From Clostridiales bacterium (lineage in GTDB: Bacteria; Bacillota; Clostridia; DUOD01): a DNA stretch of 64,000 nucleotides. Under the pieces are notes generated by a model. That model saw nothing but the letters and a program-made list of their open reading frames with translations. It had not been told where the DNA came from and made no database searches. The stretch spans positions 1-64,000 of the forward strand of contig DUOD01000065.1 in assembly GCA_012838995.1 (NCBI GenBank), read 5' to 3'. Position 1 is the first letter of the stretch; each line of letters opens with the position of its first letter. Position numbers and translations under genes: made by a program. Positions 61,511 through 64,000 of the stretch are shown here, in pieces.

Positions 61511-62585
61511 GGCCCGCCTGCAAAGAAATTCCTAAAGCTTTGTTCTTAAATGAAGCCGTCCCCAATTTGCCCGGCAACTCTCGTAAAGTTTTCTGCATCG
61601 CACTACGGCCGATGGTTGCAGATTGTTGTAGTTGTACAGTTTTTTCCAAGTTAGTATGCTGGGTAAAACAAGCCCAGGGTCACCATGCAGTACAACATAC
61701 CTTCATGAGATTCTCCTTTTTCTGTTATTTAACACCATGTAAAATAATTAATATCTTTATTTCCAGCTATGTTGCGATATATAAGACTAATTTGCTATTT
61801 CAGCGTGTGTGGCATTGGTGTTTGTCTTAATAACGCAATATTGATACCTTACTGTATAATCATTGCATCCGATATGTAAAATGTCCTTTAGTTTTTAGAA
61901 CAAGAATATATTGTATAGGTGCTATTCAAATAATGTGCGGACTAACGAATAATAAATTGCGCGGTGTACCAGGTCAAAAACAGCATAATTTGTTTCGAGG
62001 AGAGTTAATAAAAGATACGCTAAAATATTGCAATTTCCATAGCTTACACTTTAACATTTTATTCCCTTTTATCGTTTGATTTAGTAATATAATTAGCCAA
62101 TACACCTTTTTACAGAGAGAAGGGTCGATTTTTAAATTTTAGGTTTCTTCTAAGAATATTTGGAACAAATAGACGGCAACCCCCCAAAAATTCGTACTGT
62201 CGTAGATTGACTTTAAAATAAAAAAGAATAAAATGGTAATTAACGGTACTCTAATGGGTAAAGCGCTAAAATCGATGTGACTTCTACTTATTTAGATTGA
62301 GATTACCGGTAATTAACGGGAGAAGTTTTTTGTATATGAAATATCTTGATAGATTTTTCAATAAGGGTCAGTACAATATGTGAGTCAAGCAAACAAAGAT
62401 AGGAGAATGCCGTAGTTAGGAATGCAAAAAAATGAGCTAAAACCATAAAACTTGATAAGGCACTGTATCAAAAAAGAAATCCGGATAGATCCCACCAATG
62501 GACAAGTCCTTTATGCTGAACTATATACAGCTTATGATGATGTAACCCCATTATAATAGGACAGTTCCATTTTGGAGGTGATGTA

Positions 62586-63287
62586 ATGGATAAGTGCCTA
62601 TTATCAATAGATTGGGACTATTTTATTTATACAAAAGAAGGTAATTGGGTTTCCCATATTGAGAGTAAAAAGAGCCTGACCGATCTTTGGTATAAAAGGT
62701 ATATCCAAGAGAAGATACGGGGAAGGGATATTCAAAAGTCATATCAGCTTTCTTCAGAGGTAGACACATTTTGGAACAAAACAAAGAAATACTTCAAATT
62801 TGTAAAGGACATTAAGGTATATGTTTCAGACTCCCATTCTTTGTCATATTATATAGCAAAAGAAACCGGCTGCAAAACAGTTTATCTGTTTGATTCCCAT
62901 GCCGATCTTGGTTATGGAGGACTTTCCTCTCTTAACTTTGAAGTCAATTGTTCCAATTGGCTTGGTAAACTCCTAAAGAATAAACAAATCAAAAAAGCCA
63001 ATATCTTTTATAGCCCACATACGGTAGAGAAGCCGGAGCATTTCAAGCCTATGAACAGTATTTATAACATCGGATACTACGATTTTGATGACTTGATTAT
63101 AGGCATTAAAGTGTCGGTAATTCATATATGCAGGTCAGGTACATGGACTCCTCCATGGCTTGATAAAAAGTTTACTCAATTTATTGATGCTTTAGGAATT
63201 CCATATGAAATAATGCACTGTCCGGTAAGGAAATGGGATACTGATAACATCATCTTATCAGACCAGATCAATTATTTAATGGCATGA
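62586..63287 (+). CDS. Arginase-like/UPF0489-like hypothetical protein
   Basis: LLSIDWDYF and YLFDSHADLGYGG motifs suggest an arginase/deacetylase-type metal site; GGAGGTG RBS. Confidence 0.55.
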   Translation: MDKCLLSIDWDYFIYTKEGNWVSHIESKKSLTDLWYKRYIQEKIRGRDIQKSYQLSSEVDTFWNKTKKYFKFVKDIKVYVSDSHSLSYYIAKETGCKTVYLFDSHADLGYGGLSSLNFEVNCSNWLGKLLKNKQIKKANIFYSPHTVEKPEHFKPMNSIYNIGYYDFDDLIIGIKVSVIHICRSGTWTPPWLDKKFTQFIDALGIPYEIMHCPVRKWDTDNIILSDQINYLMA

Positions 63288-63558
63288 GTATTGAATTGAA
63301 GTAGTATTGTTTGACAGCAAGACTTTTACTTTTGCATTTTGCTGATGTTTAACTATTAGATACTGAAAATATTAAAAGAATTATATTTCTTCTCCATAAG
63401 CAGATCTCTATAGACCTGTGAAATGAAAGGGATTTTATAAAACTGAATGAGATATTTCAAATATTTTTTGCTGCTGATGATATGTACAGAATTCTTTGGG
63501 GCATATAAAAAAATATGTTATAATGCAATAAGTAATTACTTAACGGAGGTTAAATGGC

Positions 63559-64000
63559 ATGGCTATTTGTCCAATTTGTGGTGACAAAATCGGTATTTTA
63601 CTAAAATCAAAAACAAGTGACGGCATTATCTGTAATTATTGCGCTACTATATGTCCATCAGTATCAACAACTTCTACAAATGAGATTAAAGAATATTGGA
63701 GAGAAAATCATAAAAGATTTTCTTCTTTTATTAAAACATCAGAACTATCGTCTTTTATGTATCCAAATGAAACAATAACGATAGATGATAACCACATGCT
63801 TTTTTATATTGGCAAAGAAAAGAAGTTGAAAAAGGAGCCAATTGTTTATAAGTACGAAGAAGTTGACAGCTATGAGCTAGAGGAAGTAGGTGGTAAAACT
63901 GTCACAAAGAAAAAAGGTGGTATTACAAGGGCAATTATAGGCGGAGCCATAGCAGGACCCGCGGGTGCAATAGTAGGTGCAGCAACGGCTAAATCCGAAA
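63559..64000 (+). CDS. DUF4428-like zinc-ribbon protein, 3' end outside window
   Basis: MAICPICGDKIGILLKSKTSDGIICNYCATIC...; ends in Gly-zipper-like GGITRAIIGGAIAGPAGAIVGAATAKS; runs off the window edge. Confidence 0.7.
   Translation, partial: MAICPICGDKIGILLKSKTSDGIICNYCATICPSVSTTSTNEIKEYWRENHKRFSSFIKTSELSSFMYPNETITIDDNHMLFYIGKEKKLKKEPIVYKYEEVDSYELEEVGGKTVTKKKGGITRAIIGGAIAGPAGAIVGAATAKSE

Noticed and set aside
61540-61830. 96-aa + strand ORF
   Set aside because: Cys/Phe-rich random-looking translation in a decayed region, no RBS.
62235-62319. 12-bp direct repeat GGTAATTAACGG (62235 and 62308)
   Set aside because: Short, AT-rich, only two copies; no evidence of mobile-element ends.

Overview
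The window is about 64 kb of a low-GC, spore-forming Clostridia-type (Firmicutes) chromosome, transcribed almost entirely on the + strand. (1) 0-22 kb is the end of an M16 peptidase pair, lgt, and a complete division/cell-wall (dcw) cluster: mraZ-rsmH-ftsL-spoVD-murE-murF-mraY-murD-ftsW-murG-murA-divIB-DUF881x2-sbp-ftsA-ftsZ. (2) 20.7-23.3 kb is the sporulation cluster spoIIGA-sigE-sigG. (3) 23-33 kb has a split 2-hydroxyacyl-CoA-dehydratase activase-like operon, a DUF421/DUF4363 pair, an LCP protein, an M23 peptidase and a PocR/AraC regulator. (4) 32-44.5 kb has a corrinoid methyltransferase/C1 module (pterin methyltransferase, corrinoid protein, fhs, fchA, folD, and later an ASKHA/RACo-type activator) interleaved with envelope genes. 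(5) 44.5-49.2 kb has an MCP and copA/copZ. (6) 49.2-64 kb is a looser accessory region with many decayed genes. It carries Cys-rich and Fe-S-type proteins (DUF5320-like x2, a decayed ferredoxin, DUF134, an Mrp/NBP35 ATPase, C_GCAxxG_C_C, a CGGC remnant), an ECF transporter S component with a coupled kinase, a flavin reductase-rubredoxin fusion, a frameshifted flavodoxin-like gene and an atypical PTPS/QueD-like protein. Main second-look items: a shared two-operator promoter architecture (GACATATGTC palindromes exactly 34 bp apart) in the DUF5320/DUF134 region; a long stem that would sequester the sigG ribosome-binding site and start codon; the ECF S-component/kinase pair; and the atypical PTPS-like protein. 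I saw no rRNA, tRNA, CRISPR array or intact transposase. All family calls come from reading motifs; no database search was run.
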